Below are positions 41,145 through 48,624 of a DNA stretch of 64,000 nucleotides, piece after piece. The translations under genes were made by a program, and so were the position numbers. Source of the DNA: Pseudomonadaceae bacterium. Lineage in GTDB: Bacteria > Pseudomonadota > Gammaproteobacteria > Pseudomonadales > Pseudomonadaceae. Location: contig JAUVZY010000002.1 in assembly GCA_030602315.1 (NCBI GenBank), positions 62,001 to 126,000 on the forward strand, written 5' to 3'. The notes under the pieces are model-generated. The model did no database searches, was not told the origin of the DNA, and saw only the letters and a program-made list of their open reading frames with translations. The stretch's first letter is position 1. Every line of letters starts with the position of its first letter.

Positions 41145-42863
41145 ATGAGGATGAGCATTCCCCCGCTGTTCGCGGCCTGGCGAGATGCCTGGCGGCACGG
41201 CTACGGCGCGCACGCGCTGCGCGGCGACATCACCGCTGGCCTCACGGTCGGCATCATTGCCATCCCCCTGGCCATGGCCCTGGCAATCGCCGTGGGCGTT
41301 CCGCCCCAACACGGCTTGTACACCGTCCTGCTTGCCTCCCCGCTGATCGCCCTCACCGGCGGCTCGCGCTTCAACGTTTCGGGACCGACCGCCGCCTTCG
41401 TGGTGATCCTGTTGCCGATCACCCAGCAATACGGGCTCGGCGGCTTGCTGCTGTGCACCATGCTGGCCGGCGTCATCCTCATTGCGCTGGGCTTGCTGCA
41501 GGCGGGGCGACTGATCGCCTTCGTACCCTATCCGGTGATTCTCGGCTTTACCGCCGGCATCGGTATCGTCATTGCGACACTGCAGATCAAGGACGCGCTG
41601 GGCCTGGCGGTCGCCGGCCATCCCGAGCACTACCTGGGCCAACTGGCTGCGCTGGGAGCGGCGCTGCCCTCGCTGCAGCCGGGCGATACGCTGGTGGCGG
41701 CGCTGACCCTGGCGATCCTCATTCTCTGGCCGCGCCTGGTACCGAAGATACCCGGCCATCTGATTGCGCTGCTCGGGGGCACGGCACTGGCACTGGCGCT
41801 GGAAGCTGGTGGGATTTCCGTTGCGACCTTGGGCGAGCGATTTAGCTACACGCTCGATGGGGTCGAACATCCCGGCATTCCTCCGCTGTTGCCGGAGTTC
41901 GCCTGGCCCTGGCTGTTGCCCGGCGCCGATGGCCAGCCTCTGGTGCTGAGCTTCGAACTGCTGCACCAGCTGCTGGCGCCGGCCTTTGCCATCGCCATGC
42001 TCGGCGCGATTGAATCGCTGCTCTGCGCCGTGGTGGCCGACGGGATGACCGGCACCACCCACCAGCCCAATGGCGAATTGATCGGTCAGGGCCTGGGCAA
42101 TCTGGTCGCCCCACTGTTCGGCGGCATCACAGCAACAGCAGCCATCGCCCGGACCGCAGCCAATGTCCGTGCCGGCGCCTTTTCGCCGCTGGCGGCAATC
42201 ATCCATGCCGGTGTCGTGCTGGTTGCGGTGCTCTGGCTCGCACCCTGGTTCAGCCATCTGCCAATGGCGGCGCTCGCGGCGCTGCTGCTGATGGTGGCCT
42301 GGAACATGAGCGAGGCGCCGCATGTGGCGCATACCCTGCGTATCGCACCACGCAGCGACGTCTTGGTGCTGCTCACCTGCCTGTTGCTGACGGTGCTGTT
42401 CGACATGGTGCTGGCGGTGGGTGTTGGCCTGCTGCTCGCCGCCGGGCTTTTCATCAAACGCATGAGCGAGCTGACCGATACCTCCCAGGTCAGCCCGGCG
42501 ACCGATGAGCTCAGCGCACTGCCGCCGGAGATTGCCGCGTTCAGCATTCGCGGCCCGCTGTTTTTCGGCGCGGCCGACAAGGCCCTCAACGCCCTGCGGC
42601 GCTTCAACCCCGAAGTGAGAGTGGTGATTGTGGATCTTTCCAACGTACCGCTGCTGGACATGACCGCACTGGCGATCATCGAAAGCGTGATCAAGGACTA
42701 CCGTCGCCGCGGCATCGTGCTGATCTTCAGCGGGGCGAGCCCACGCCTGCGCCTCAAGCTGCGCCGCGCCGGCTTCGGCCAGCAACCGGGGCAACTGCTG
42801 CACGTGCACAATTTCGAGCGCGCCCGCAGCAAGGCCAACCGACTGCTAGCCTGCACGGATTAA
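41145..42863 (+). CDS. SulP family anion transporter with STAS domain (DauA-like)
   Basis: A 572-residue protein with 10-14 membrane helices in the first 440 residues and a cytoplasmic STAS domain at about 455-555 (FFGAADKALNALRRF, VVIVDLSNVPLLDMTALAII). SulP signature segments are GLYTVLLASPLIALTGGSRF and NVSGPTAAFVVILLPI. The family moves sulfate, bicarbonate or C4-dicarboxylates; DauA of E. coli is the nearest named type, but substrate is inferred. It is divergent from the PA4642 gene. Confidence 0.92.
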   Translation: MRMSIPPLFAAWRDAWRHGYGAHALRGDITAGLTVGIIAIPLAMALAIAVGVPPQHGLYTVLLASPLIALTGGSRFNVSGPTAAFVVILLPITQQYGLGGLLLCTMLAGVILIALGLLQAGRLIAFVPYPVILGFTAGIGIVIATLQIKDALGLAVAGHPEHYLGQLAALGAALPSLQPGDTLVAALTLAILILWPRLVPKIPGHLIALLGGTALALALEAGGISVATLGERFSYTLDGVEHPGIPPLLPEFAWPWLLPGADGQPLVLSFELLHQLLAPAFAIAMLGAIESLLCAVVADGMTGTTHQPNGELIGQGLGNLVAPLFGGITATAAIARTAANVRAGAFSPLAAIIHAGVVLVAVLWLAPWFSHLPMAALAALLLMVAWNMSEAPHVAHTLRIAPRSDVLVLLTCLLLTVLFDMVLAVGVGLLLAAGLFIKRMSELTDTSQVSPATDELSALPPEIAAFSIRGPLFFGAADKALNALRRFNPEVRVVIVDLSNVPLLDMTALAIIESVIKDYRRRGIVLIFSGASPRLRLKLRRAGFGQQPGQLLHVHNFERARSKANRLLACTD

Positions 42864-42886
42864 TCTGCTCACTTTTTAATCACCCC

Positions 42887-42917
42887 GCGCCAGCCCGCGT
42901 CCCACGTGGGCTGGCGC
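42887..42917 (+). terminator. Hairpin after the SulP gene
   Basis: A 10-bp stem (GCGCCAGCCC / GGGCTGGCGC) with an 11-base loop lies 23 nt past the stop. There is no T-run on the plus strand. Confidence 0.55.
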
Positions 42918-42948
42918 CATCTCCCAGCAGGATGTCCACAAAACAATC

Positions 42949-42970
42949 CACAGCAATCGGGGATAAAGGC
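42949..42970 (+). repeat. Direct repeat copy 1 (DnaA-box-like)
   Basis: CACAGC-A-ATCGGGGATAAA-G-GC matches copy 2 at 43127-43148 in 20 of 22 positions. The complement of GGGGATAA is TTATCCCC, two bases from the DnaA consensus. Confidence 0.7.
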
Positions 42971-43109
42971 ATCCCCCTGGTGGGCCAGCACGTTCCCCTG
43001 AGATCTTGGCAAACGCAGCGCAAAGCCTTGAAAAACAGACAGTTGAGCATTTTCTAAACAGTTCCTGCGAAGCCTCGCCTGGCGTGGTGTCGGCCAGACG
43101 TTCCAAAGG

Positions 43110-43118
43110 TTATCCACA
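43110..43118 (+). promoter_or_regulatory. Perfect DnaA-box sequence
   Basis: TTATCCACA equals the canonical high-affinity DnaA box. It lies nine bases before direct repeat copy 2. Whether DnaA binds here in vivo is not known. Confidence 0.55.
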
Positions 43119-43126
43119 GGAGCGTG

Positions 43127-43148
43127 CACAGCGATCGGGGATAAACGC
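43127..43148 (+). repeat. Direct repeat copy 2 (DnaA-box-like)
   Basis: CACAGC-G-ATCGGGGATAAA-C-GC, differing from copy 1 only at two positions. The two copies are 178 nt apart. Confidence 0.7.
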
Positions 43149-43245
43149 CATAGCGCGGCGCTATGTCCCGCATCAGCATTAATCAACAGCCCACTACGCG
43201 CCGCATGTACTAGCTTTAGCTCGTCACCTTCTGGAGATCGACAGC

Positions 43246-43302
43246 ATGAGCGCCTGGCATCTATTGACTGACCTGCTCGCCAGTTACGCACTGGCCGCCT
43301 GA
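43246..43302 (+). CDS. Possible 18-residue peptide ORF
   Basis: ATG preceded by CTGGAG nine bases upstream opens an 18-codon frame, MSAWHLLTDLLASYALAA, ending TGA 26 nt before the Mut7-C gene. The peptide would be a short amphipathic or hydrophobic helix. It could be a leader peptide for the downstream gene, a small membrane protein, or chance. No homologue is known to me. Confidence 0.25.
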   Translation: MSAWHLLTDLLASYALAA

Positions 43303-43328
43303 GATCCTTACGTTCGTTGCCTTGCAGC

Positions 43329-43808
43329 ATGCGCGACAGGCGCTTTCTGGCGGACGCCATGCTTGGCGGACTGGCGCGCTGGCTGCGCGTGCTTGGCTAC
43401 GACACCCACTACGACCCGCTATTGGATGATCCGGCGCTGGTTGCGATGGCCGACCGGGAAGGGCGCACGCTTCTGACCCGCGACCGCCATCTGGTCACCT
43501 TTCTACGCCCGTCGGACGCCCTACTGATTCGCCAGGACGCGCCGCTCGCCCAGCTGCGCGAAGTGCTGAGTCACGCTGCGCTCGAGCCCGTCCACCCTCT
43601 ATTCTCCCGCTGCCTGGTATGCAACACGCTGCTACGCGAAGCCAGCGCCCAAGAGTGTGCCGAGCTCGCGCCCGCGTCGTCGCGCCTGCCAGGCGAGCCC
43701 CTGCTGTTCTGTCCAGGCTGCCAGCGACTGTACTGGCATGGCTCGCACACGCGACGCATGCGCCACCAGCTGGCAATGAACCTTCCGGAGTGGTTTACCC
43801 TCGACTGA
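43329..43808 (+). CDS. Mut7-C RNase domain protein
   Basis: A 159-residue protein. The start MRDRRFLADAMLGGLARWLR and LLTRDRHLVTF are the PIN-like Mut7-C domain with its acidic residues. A C-terminal zinc ribbon follows, with CLVC and CPGC pairs (RCLVCNTLL and LLFCPGCQRLYWHG). Such proteins are predicted nucleases; this short form lacks the N-terminal ubiquitin-like domain seen in many relatives. The ATG at 43329 has no obvious ribosome site; a TTG at 43317 is an alternative. Confidence 0.85.
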   Translation: MRDRRFLADAMLGGLARWLRVLGYDTHYDPLLDDPALVAMADREGRTLLTRDRHLVTFLRPSDALLIRQDAPLAQLREVLSHAALEPVHPLFSRCLVCNTLLREASAQECAELAPASSRLPGEPLLFCPGCQRLYWHGSHTRRMRHQLAMNLPEWFTLD

Positions 43809-43832
43809 GAAAGAACGTCCGAGGATCCGTCG

Positions 43833-44339
43833 ATGGACTGGCTTGTACTGACCCTGGTCGCCTTCGTCTGCTTCACCCTGGTGTTCTTCGTCCAGCAGCG
43901 CCAGTTCGCCCGCCAAGTGGTGCAGATGCCCTACCACCTGAAGCCGGCGGCACTCAGCCCGGCCCAAACGACCCTGCTTTTGCAGCTGCAGCACGAGTTC
44001 GGCGAGCGCATGCTTATCCTGTCGCACACTCGCGCCAGCCAGGTGGTGGGCATCCACGCCCTCCCCCGGCGCAGTCACTGGTTCCATGCCATCAACAAGC
44101 TTGCTCCGCTGCATTTCGACCATCTGCTGTGCCGCCGCGACGACGCGCGCCCCCTCTGCGCCATCCGCCTGCAGGAGCAGCCTGTGGTCGACGACGACCT
44201 GTTGCTCGAGCTGTGCAAAACCATCGGTTTGCCGCTGGTCGATCTGCGGGCCGATGAGCTGGAGCAGTACGGTTATGTGCGCCAGCGCGTGACCACGGCA
44301 CTTCAGAGCGGCGCGGTGCCGAACGAACCTCCGCCCTGA
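43833..44339 (+). CDS. DUF2726-like membrane-anchored protein
   Basis: A 168-residue protein with a single N-terminal helix (DWLVLTLVAFVCFTLVFFV), then a cytoplasmic domain. The segment HFDHLLCRRDDARPLCAIRL resembles DUF2726, a restriction-endonuclease-like fold sometimes found with topoisomerase zinc fingers. No complete catalytic motif was recognised. It lies between the Mut7-C and mgtC genes in the same direction and may share their transcript. Confidence 0.72.
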   Translation: MDWLVLTLVAFVCFTLVFFVQQRQFARQVVQMPYHLKPAALSPAQTTLLLQLQHEFGERMLILSHTRASQVVGIHALPRRSHWFHAINKLAPLHFDHLLCRRDDARPLCAIRLQEQPVVDDDLLLELCKTIGLPLVDLRADELEQYGYVRQRVTTALQSGAVPNEPPP

Positions 44340-44381
44340 TCCGGCGCTCGAAACAGCAGGCGCGCGACAACGAGGTGAGCG

Positions 44382-44960
44382 ATGGGCTGGTGGGATCTTT
44401 TCGTCGAGACGTTCGTCTCCGAACTCACCGACATCTCCGACCTGGAGGAAGCCTACCGGGTGTGCATCCGTCTGGTGCTTGCGGCGCTGTTCGGTGGCCT
44501 GCTGGGCTATGAGCGCGAGTACCGCGGCAAGGCGGCCGGACTGCGCACGCACATGCTGGTGTGCCTCGGCGCGGCCTTGTTCGTACTGGTGCCGATGCAG
44601 GCCGACCTGGCACCAAGCGATTCGACCCGGGTGATCCAGGGCATTGTCACCGGCATCGGTTTTCTCGGCGCCGGCACCATACTCAAGGGCAACCACATCC
44701 GCGAGGTTTATGGACTCACCACGGCCGCCGGGATCTGGATGACCGCCGCGATCGGGATCGCCGTCGGCTTCGGCCATATCGCCACCGCAGCCGTGGCCAC
44801 TACCCTGGCGCTCACCGTGCTGACGGCGATGCCTTTGCTCGAACGCGACGCCGCCAAGCGCGCGCGACGTCAGCGGCGACAGAAGGCAGCTGCCTCTCCG
44901 TCCACCACGGCGAGCGGCCCGGATACCGACAAACCCTCCGGCGATACCCGTACGCCATAA
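44382..44960 (+). CDS. MgtC/SapB family membrane protein
   Basis: A 192-residue protein with about five membrane helices and the family motifs [37 protein letters not shown] and [13 protein letters not shown]. MgtC proteins inhibit F1Fo ATP synthase and aid survival in low magnesium or in macrophages. This short form lacks the C-terminal ACT-like domain and ends in a basic tail. Its last 91 nt overlap the 3' end of sfsA on the other strand. Confidence 0.9.
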   Translation: MGWWDLFVETFVSELTDISDLEEAYRVCIRLVLAALFGGLLGYEREYRGKAAGLRTHMLVCLGAALFVLVPMQADLAPSDSTRVIQGIVTGIGFLGAGTILKGNHIREVYGLTTAAGIWMTAAIGIAVGFGHIATAAVATTLALTVLTAMPLLERDAAKRARRQRRQKAAASPSTTASGPDTDKPSGDTRTP

Positions 44961-45604
44961 GCCAGCACCTCTACGCCGGCGTCGCGCGCCTGGCGCAAGG
45001 CGGTGGCATACGCGGGGTCGATCTCCCCCGCCGGGCGCACCGCCTCGATGCCTGAAAGCTGCACGCAATACAGCTGCACCGCACGGGTGCCCGCCCGAGC
45101 CAGTGCCGCCAGCTCGCGCAGATGGCGGCTGCCACGCTGGGTAACCGCATCAGGGAAGGCGGCGACGTTGTTTTCGTCAAAACCCAGGGTGACGCTCTTT
45201 ACTTCCACAAACGTGAACACATCGCCGAACTGCAGGCGAAAGTCCACCCGACTGTTCTCCTGACCGAACGGCACCTCGCGGCGCAGCGCATCGAAGCCGC
45301 GAAGCTCGGCGATGACACCGGCATACAGGGCCTCCTCGACCAGGCCGTTGGCCCTGGCGGTATTGATACAGGCCATCCGCCCCTGCGGCGTTTCTGCCAG
45401 CTCCCAGGTAGCCGACAGCTTGCGCCGCGGATCGCTGCTGCGCTGAAACCAGACCCTCCCGCCCTCGACCATGCAATTGCGCATCGAGCCGGTGTTGGGG
45501 CAATGAATGCACAACAGCTCGCCATCGTCGGTCAGCACGTCGGCGAGAAAACGCTTGTACCGGCGTACCAGCCGGCCCGCCTCCAGCGGCGGCTCAAAGC
45601 GCAT
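44870..45604 (-). CDS. sfsA: DNA/RNA nuclease SfsA
   Basis: A 244-residue protein starting [20 protein letters not shown] with the SfsA signature [12 protein letters not shown]. The nuclease core is seen in [25 protein letters not shown], matching the PD-(D/E)XK fold described for SfsA. It was first described as a sugar-fermentation stimulation factor. It overlaps the aminotransferase stop by 11 nt upstream and the mgtC 3' end by 91 nt downstream. In-frame sequence upstream of 45604 belongs to the aminotransferase gene. Confidence 0.92.
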   Translation of the reverse strand: MRFEPPLEAGRLVRRYKRFLADVLTDDGELLCIHCPNTGSMRNCMVEGGRVWFQRSSDPRRKLSATWELAETPQGRMACINTARANGLVEEALYAGVIAELRGFDALRREVPFGQENSRVDFRLQFGDVFTFVEVKSVTLGFDENNVAAFPDAVTQRGSRHLRELAALARAGTRAVQLYCVQLSGIEAVRPAGEIDPAYATALRQARDAGVEVLAYGVRVSPEGLSVSGPLAVVDGEAAAFCRR

Positions 45605-46775
45605 CGGGCCGCCAGCTGCGCAAGCCATGGGCAATGCGCTCGACCGCCTGCTGCAAGCGCGGAATGGACTGGGTGTAGGCGAAGCGCACATGCCGATTGG
45701 CCAGATGACGCCCGAAATCCACCCCCGGCGTGATCGCCACATGCTCGGTTTCCAGCATGTGCTGGCAGAAGGCGAAGGCATCGCCGCCGAAGGCCGCGAT
45801 ATCGGCATACAGATAGAACGCGCCTTCTGGCTCAACCGCGATGCCGAACCCCAGCTCGCGCAAGGCCGGCAGCAGAAAATCCCGCCGCCGGGCGAACTCC
45901 TTCCGCCGCTCCTCGAAGATCGCTACGGTGGACGGCTCGAAGCAGGCCAGCGCGGCATGCTGAGCCACCGTAGGCGCACTGATGTAGAGGTTCTGCGCGA
46001 GCTTCTCCAGACTGGGAATGGCCTCGGCCGGTGCCACCAGCCAACCCAGGCGCCACCCGGTCATGCCAAAGTATTTAGAGAAGCTGTTGAGCACGAAGGC
46101 CTGGTCGTCCACCTCCAGCACGCTGGCAGCGTCCACCCCATAGGTGAGCCCGTGGTAAATCTCGTCCACCACCAGATGGCCACCACGCTCGCGCAACGCA
46201 GCCGACAACCCCGCCAGCTCCTCCCGCCCGAGCAGCGTACCGGTCGGGTTCGCCGGCGAGGCCACCAGCGCACCGACACTGGCGCTATCCCAATGCCGGG
46301 CGACCAGCTCTGGCGTCAGCTGATAACGCTCGGCCGGCCCGGTTGGAACGAGCTGCGCCGCCCCCTCCACCAGTCGCAAAAAATGGCGGTTGCACGGATA
46401 ACCGGGGTCGGCCAGCAACCAGTGGCGACCGGGATCGACCAGCAGGGCACTGGCCAACAGCAGAGCGCCCGAGCCCCCGGGCGTGACAACGATCCGACCG
46501 GGGTCGATGGATACACCGTAGCGTTGGCAATAGAAACCGGCGATGGCCTCACGCAGCGCCGGCAGACCACAGGCGGCGGTGTAACGCGTCTGCCCGGCCG
46601 CCAAGGCGCGTTGCGCGGCCTCCACGATCGGCGCGGCGGTGGAAAAGTCCGGCTCACCGATCTCCAGATGGATCACATCGTGCCCCCGAGCCTGCAGCTC
46701 ATGCGCGCGCGCGAGCAAGGCCATGACATGAAAAGGCTCGATCGCTTGGCTACGCTTGCTAAAGGAGGGAATCAT
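45594..46775 (-). CDS. Class I PLP-dependent aminotransferase
   Basis: A 393-residue aminotransferase. The PLP lysine is in [19 protein letters not shown]; the cofactor-binding segment is [10 protein letters not shown] and the substrate-binding arginine region lies near HVRFAYTQS. The N-terminus matches the PatA/AAT-like pseudomonad group ([20 protein letters not shown]). The amino donor and acceptor cannot be set from sequence. It runs with sfsA and is divergent from dksA across a 186-nt gap. Confidence 0.88.
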   Translation of the reverse strand: MIPSFSKRSQAIEPFHVMALLARAHELQARGHDVIHLEIGEPDFSTAAPIVEAAQRALAAGQTRYTAACGLPALREAIAGFYCQRYGVSIDPGRIVVTPGGSGALLLASALLVDPGRHWLLADPGYPCNRHFLRLVEGAAQLVPTGPAERYQLTPELVARHWDSASVGALVASPANPTGTLLGREELAGLSAALRERGGHLVVDEIYHGLTYGVDAASVLEVDDQAFVLNSFSKYFGMTGWRLGWLVAPAEAIPSLEKLAQNLYISAPTVAQHAALACFEPSTVAIFEERRKEFARRRDFLLPALRELGFGIAVEPEGAFYLYADIAAFGGDAFAFCQHMLETEHVAITPGVDFGRHLANRHVRFAYTQSIPRLQQAVERIAHGLRSWRPDAL

Positions 46776-46961
46776 CGGTGCGTTCCGGCAGTCAAAGCTC
46801 GGATTCTATCCAAGGTTCTGCGACTGCCGCAGCCTTGGACGACCCGGGAGTAGCGCGCCCAGGGCCGTTCTGGTAATTTCGAGCGCTTGCAGTCGCAGAG
46901 CCAGCATGGCTGGCGAGGGATTTCCTCAGCTGCGCAATGGACATAGCAAGAGGCGGCCACC

Positions 46962-47408
46962 ATGCCCACCACGAAAACGACACAAACGAGCAATCATTTG
47001 GTTCGCGGCTTCGAGCCCTACACGGAAGAGCCCGGCGAAGAGTATATGAGCGACAAGATGCGCGCTCACTTCACTTCCATCCTGAACAAGTGGAAGCAGG
47101 AGCTGATGGAAGAAGTCGATCGTACCGTGCATCACATGCAGGACGAAGCGGCCAACTTCCCCGACCCGGCCGACCGCGCCAGCCAGGAAGAAGAATTTAG
47201 CCTTGAACTGCGCGCCCGTGACCGCGAGCGCAAGCTGATCAAGAAGATCGATGAAACCCTGCAACTGATCGAGAACAACGAATACGGCTGGTGCGACTCC
47301 TGTGGCGTAGAAATCGGCATCCGCCGCCTCGAAGCGCGCCCGACCGCCACCCTGTGCATCGATTGCAAGACCCTCGCCGAAATCAAGGAAAAGCAGATCG
47401 GCTCCTGA
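46962..47408 (+). CDS. dksA: RNA polymerase-binding transcription factor DksA
   Basis: DksA enters the RNA polymerase secondary channel and, with ppGpp, represses rRNA and ribosomal promoters and activates amino-acid promoters. The 148-residue protein has the N-terminal YMSDKMRAHF helices, a coiled coil with the DPADRASQEEEF tip residues, and a C4 zinc finger (CDSCGVEIGIRR...LCIDC). All four cysteines are present, unlike the DksA2 paralogue. Two tandem hairpins follow, and gluQ comes next as in other gammaproteobacteria. Confidence 0.97.
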   Translation: MPTTKTTQTSNHLVRGFEPYTEEPGEEYMSDKMRAHFTSILNKWKQELMEEVDRTVHHMQDEAANFPDPADRASQEEEFSLELRARDRERKLIKKIDETLQLIENNEYGWCDSCGVEIGIRRLEARPTATLCIDCKTLAEIKEKQIGS

Positions 47409-47417
47409 TCTGCTTTT
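47392..47417 (+). terminator. Hairpin overlapping the dksA stop
   Basis: An 8-bp stem (AGCAGATC / GATCTGCT) with a 7-base loop containing the last codons and followed by TTTT. It may attenuate readthrough into gluQ. Confidence 0.75.
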
Positions 47418-47421
47418 CTTC

Positions 47422-47442
47422 GCGGGGTGCCGAGCACCCCGC
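47422..47442 (+). terminator. Second hairpin between dksA and gluQ
   Basis: A 9-bp stem (GCGGGGTGC / GCACCCCGC) with a CGA loop directly follows the first hairpin, without a T-run. Confidence 0.5.
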
Positions 47443-47469
47443 ACGACCAGCCTTTCGGGCAAGCGCTCC

Positions 47470-48372
47470 ATGCCCCCAAGCCCCCCGCTCCCCTCTCGCT
47501 ACATCGGCCGCTTCGCGCCAACTCCCAGTGGCTTTCTGCACTTTGGCTCGCTGATCGCCGCGCTCGCTTCGTTTCTCGACGCGCGCGCCGCCGGCGGCCG
47601 CTGGCTAGTTCGCATGGAAGACCTCGACCCGCCGCGGGAAGTCCCCGGCGCCCAGGATGCCATTCTGCGCACGCTGGAAAACCACGGCCTGCACTGGGAC
47701 GGGCCGGTAGTTCGCCAAAGCGAGCGACATGAAGCCTACGAAGCGGTCGTTCAGCAATTGCTGGCAAGCGGTCAGGCCTATGCCTGCACCTGCTCGCGCA
47801 AGACACTGCAGGACTACCCCGGACGCTACCCGGGCTTTTGCCGGAATGCGCAGCATGCGCCTAGCGATGCCGCCATCCGCCTGCGCGTGCCCGATCGGGA
47901 ATACGGCTTTATCGACCGCCTGCAAGGCGAGTACCGTCAGCACCTGGGGCGCGAGGTCGGAGACTTCGTCATTCGCCGCCGCGATGGCCTCTACGCCTAT
48001 CAGCTGGCGGTAGTGCTCGACGATGCCTGGCAGGGCGTAACCGACATCGTGCGCGGCGCCGACCTGCTCGATTCGACACCACGCCAACTCTATCTCCAGG
48101 AGCTGCTGGGACTGCCGCAGCCGCGCTACCTGCACCTGCCACTGATCGTTCAGCCTGACGGACAGAAGCTCGGCAAGCGCTATCGCTCGCCGCCGCTGTC
48201 GCCGGACCAGGCCGGAGCGGCGCTGCTGCGGGCACTGCGGGCCCTCGGCCAACAGCCACCGAGCGCGCTCGCAGGTGCGCCAGCGGAAGTGATCCTGAGC
48301 TGGGCCATCGCCCATTGGAATGCCGAACACATCGCACCGGTGGCCGCCTTGGCCGAAGCGGAACTACGCTAG
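47470..48372 (+). CDS. gluQ: Glutamyl-Q tRNA(Asp) synthetase
   Basis: GluQ-RS resembles the catalytic half of glutamyl-tRNA synthetase but attaches glutamate to queuosine in the tRNA-Asp anticodon. The 300-residue protein has the class I HIGH-like motif FAPTPSGFLHFGSL, the KMSKS-like segment QKLGKRY, and zinc-binding cysteines in AYACTCSRKTLQ. It lacks the anticodon-binding domain, as expected for the family. It follows dksA by 61 nt and two hairpins. Confidence 0.95.
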   Translation: MPPSPPLPSRYIGRFAPTPSGFLHFGSLIAALASFLDARAAGGRWLVRMEDLDPPREVPGAQDAILRTLENHGLHWDGPVVRQSERHEAYEAVVQQLLASGQAYACTCSRKTLQDYPGRYPGFCRNAQHAPSDAAIRLRVPDREYGFIDRLQGEYRQHLGREVGDFVIRRRDGLYAYQLAVVLDDAWQGVTDIVRGADLLDSTPRQLYLQELLGLPQPRYLHLPLIVQPDGQKLGKRYRSPPLSPDQAGAALLRALRALGQQPPSALAGAPAEVILSWAIAHWNAEHIAPVAALAEAELR

Positions 48373-48447
48373 GGCACGACTTTCGGCCCACAGGCGGCCG
48401 CCGCATTTTCAGCTACCATCCCCGACCTGTCCCGTAACGAGCCCGTC

Positions 48448-48624
48448 ATGTACATCTATCGACTGGTATTGATCCTGGTAGTGGGGATCTACCTGTTCTC
48501 ACCTGCCATCATGGATTGGTGGATCGCCTCGGACGGAGCCTGGTACCGCCCCTACCTGCTCTGGCTGATCCTCATCGTCGTCACCTACATCCTGCAGAGT
48601 GGAAGCGATGCCGACCAGCTTTGA
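48448..48624 (+). CDS. cbrX: Small membrane protein CbrX upstream of and overlapping cbrA
   Basis: A 58-residue protein starting MYIYRLVLILVVGIYLFS with two membrane helices and a short C-terminus ending SGSDADQL. Its last 17 nt overlap the cbrA start in another frame, pointing to translational coupling. A gene in this place named cbrX is reported in Pseudomonas putida; size and position agree. Its own role is unknown, and it may mainly set CbrA levels. Confidence 0.82.
   Translation: MYIYRLVLILVVGIYLFSPAIMDWWIASDGAWYRPYLLWLILIVVTYILQSGSDADQL

Larger units (their letters stand above)
42864..43328 (+). other. 465-nt intergenic interval with DnaA-box-like repeats
   Basis: No convincing long gene lies here. 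It contains a SulP terminator-like hairpin, a perfect DnaA-box sequence TTATCCACA (43110-43118), two copies of a 22-nt direct repeat ending ATCGGGGATAAA, an A/T-richer stretch near 43025-43065, and a possible 18-codon ORF. The overall composition is less GC-rich than the neighbours. It may be a DnaA-titration or regulatory site. Confidence 0.5.

Noticed and set aside
41109-42809. 566-codon open frame antisense to the SulP gene
   Set aside because: Gln/His/Arg-rich shadow translation with no recognisable domain.
42869-43360. A 163-codon minus-strand frame in the 43-kb intergenic region
   Set aside because: It starts inside the Mut7-C gene, lacks a ribosome site and reads through repeats; composition is not gene-like.
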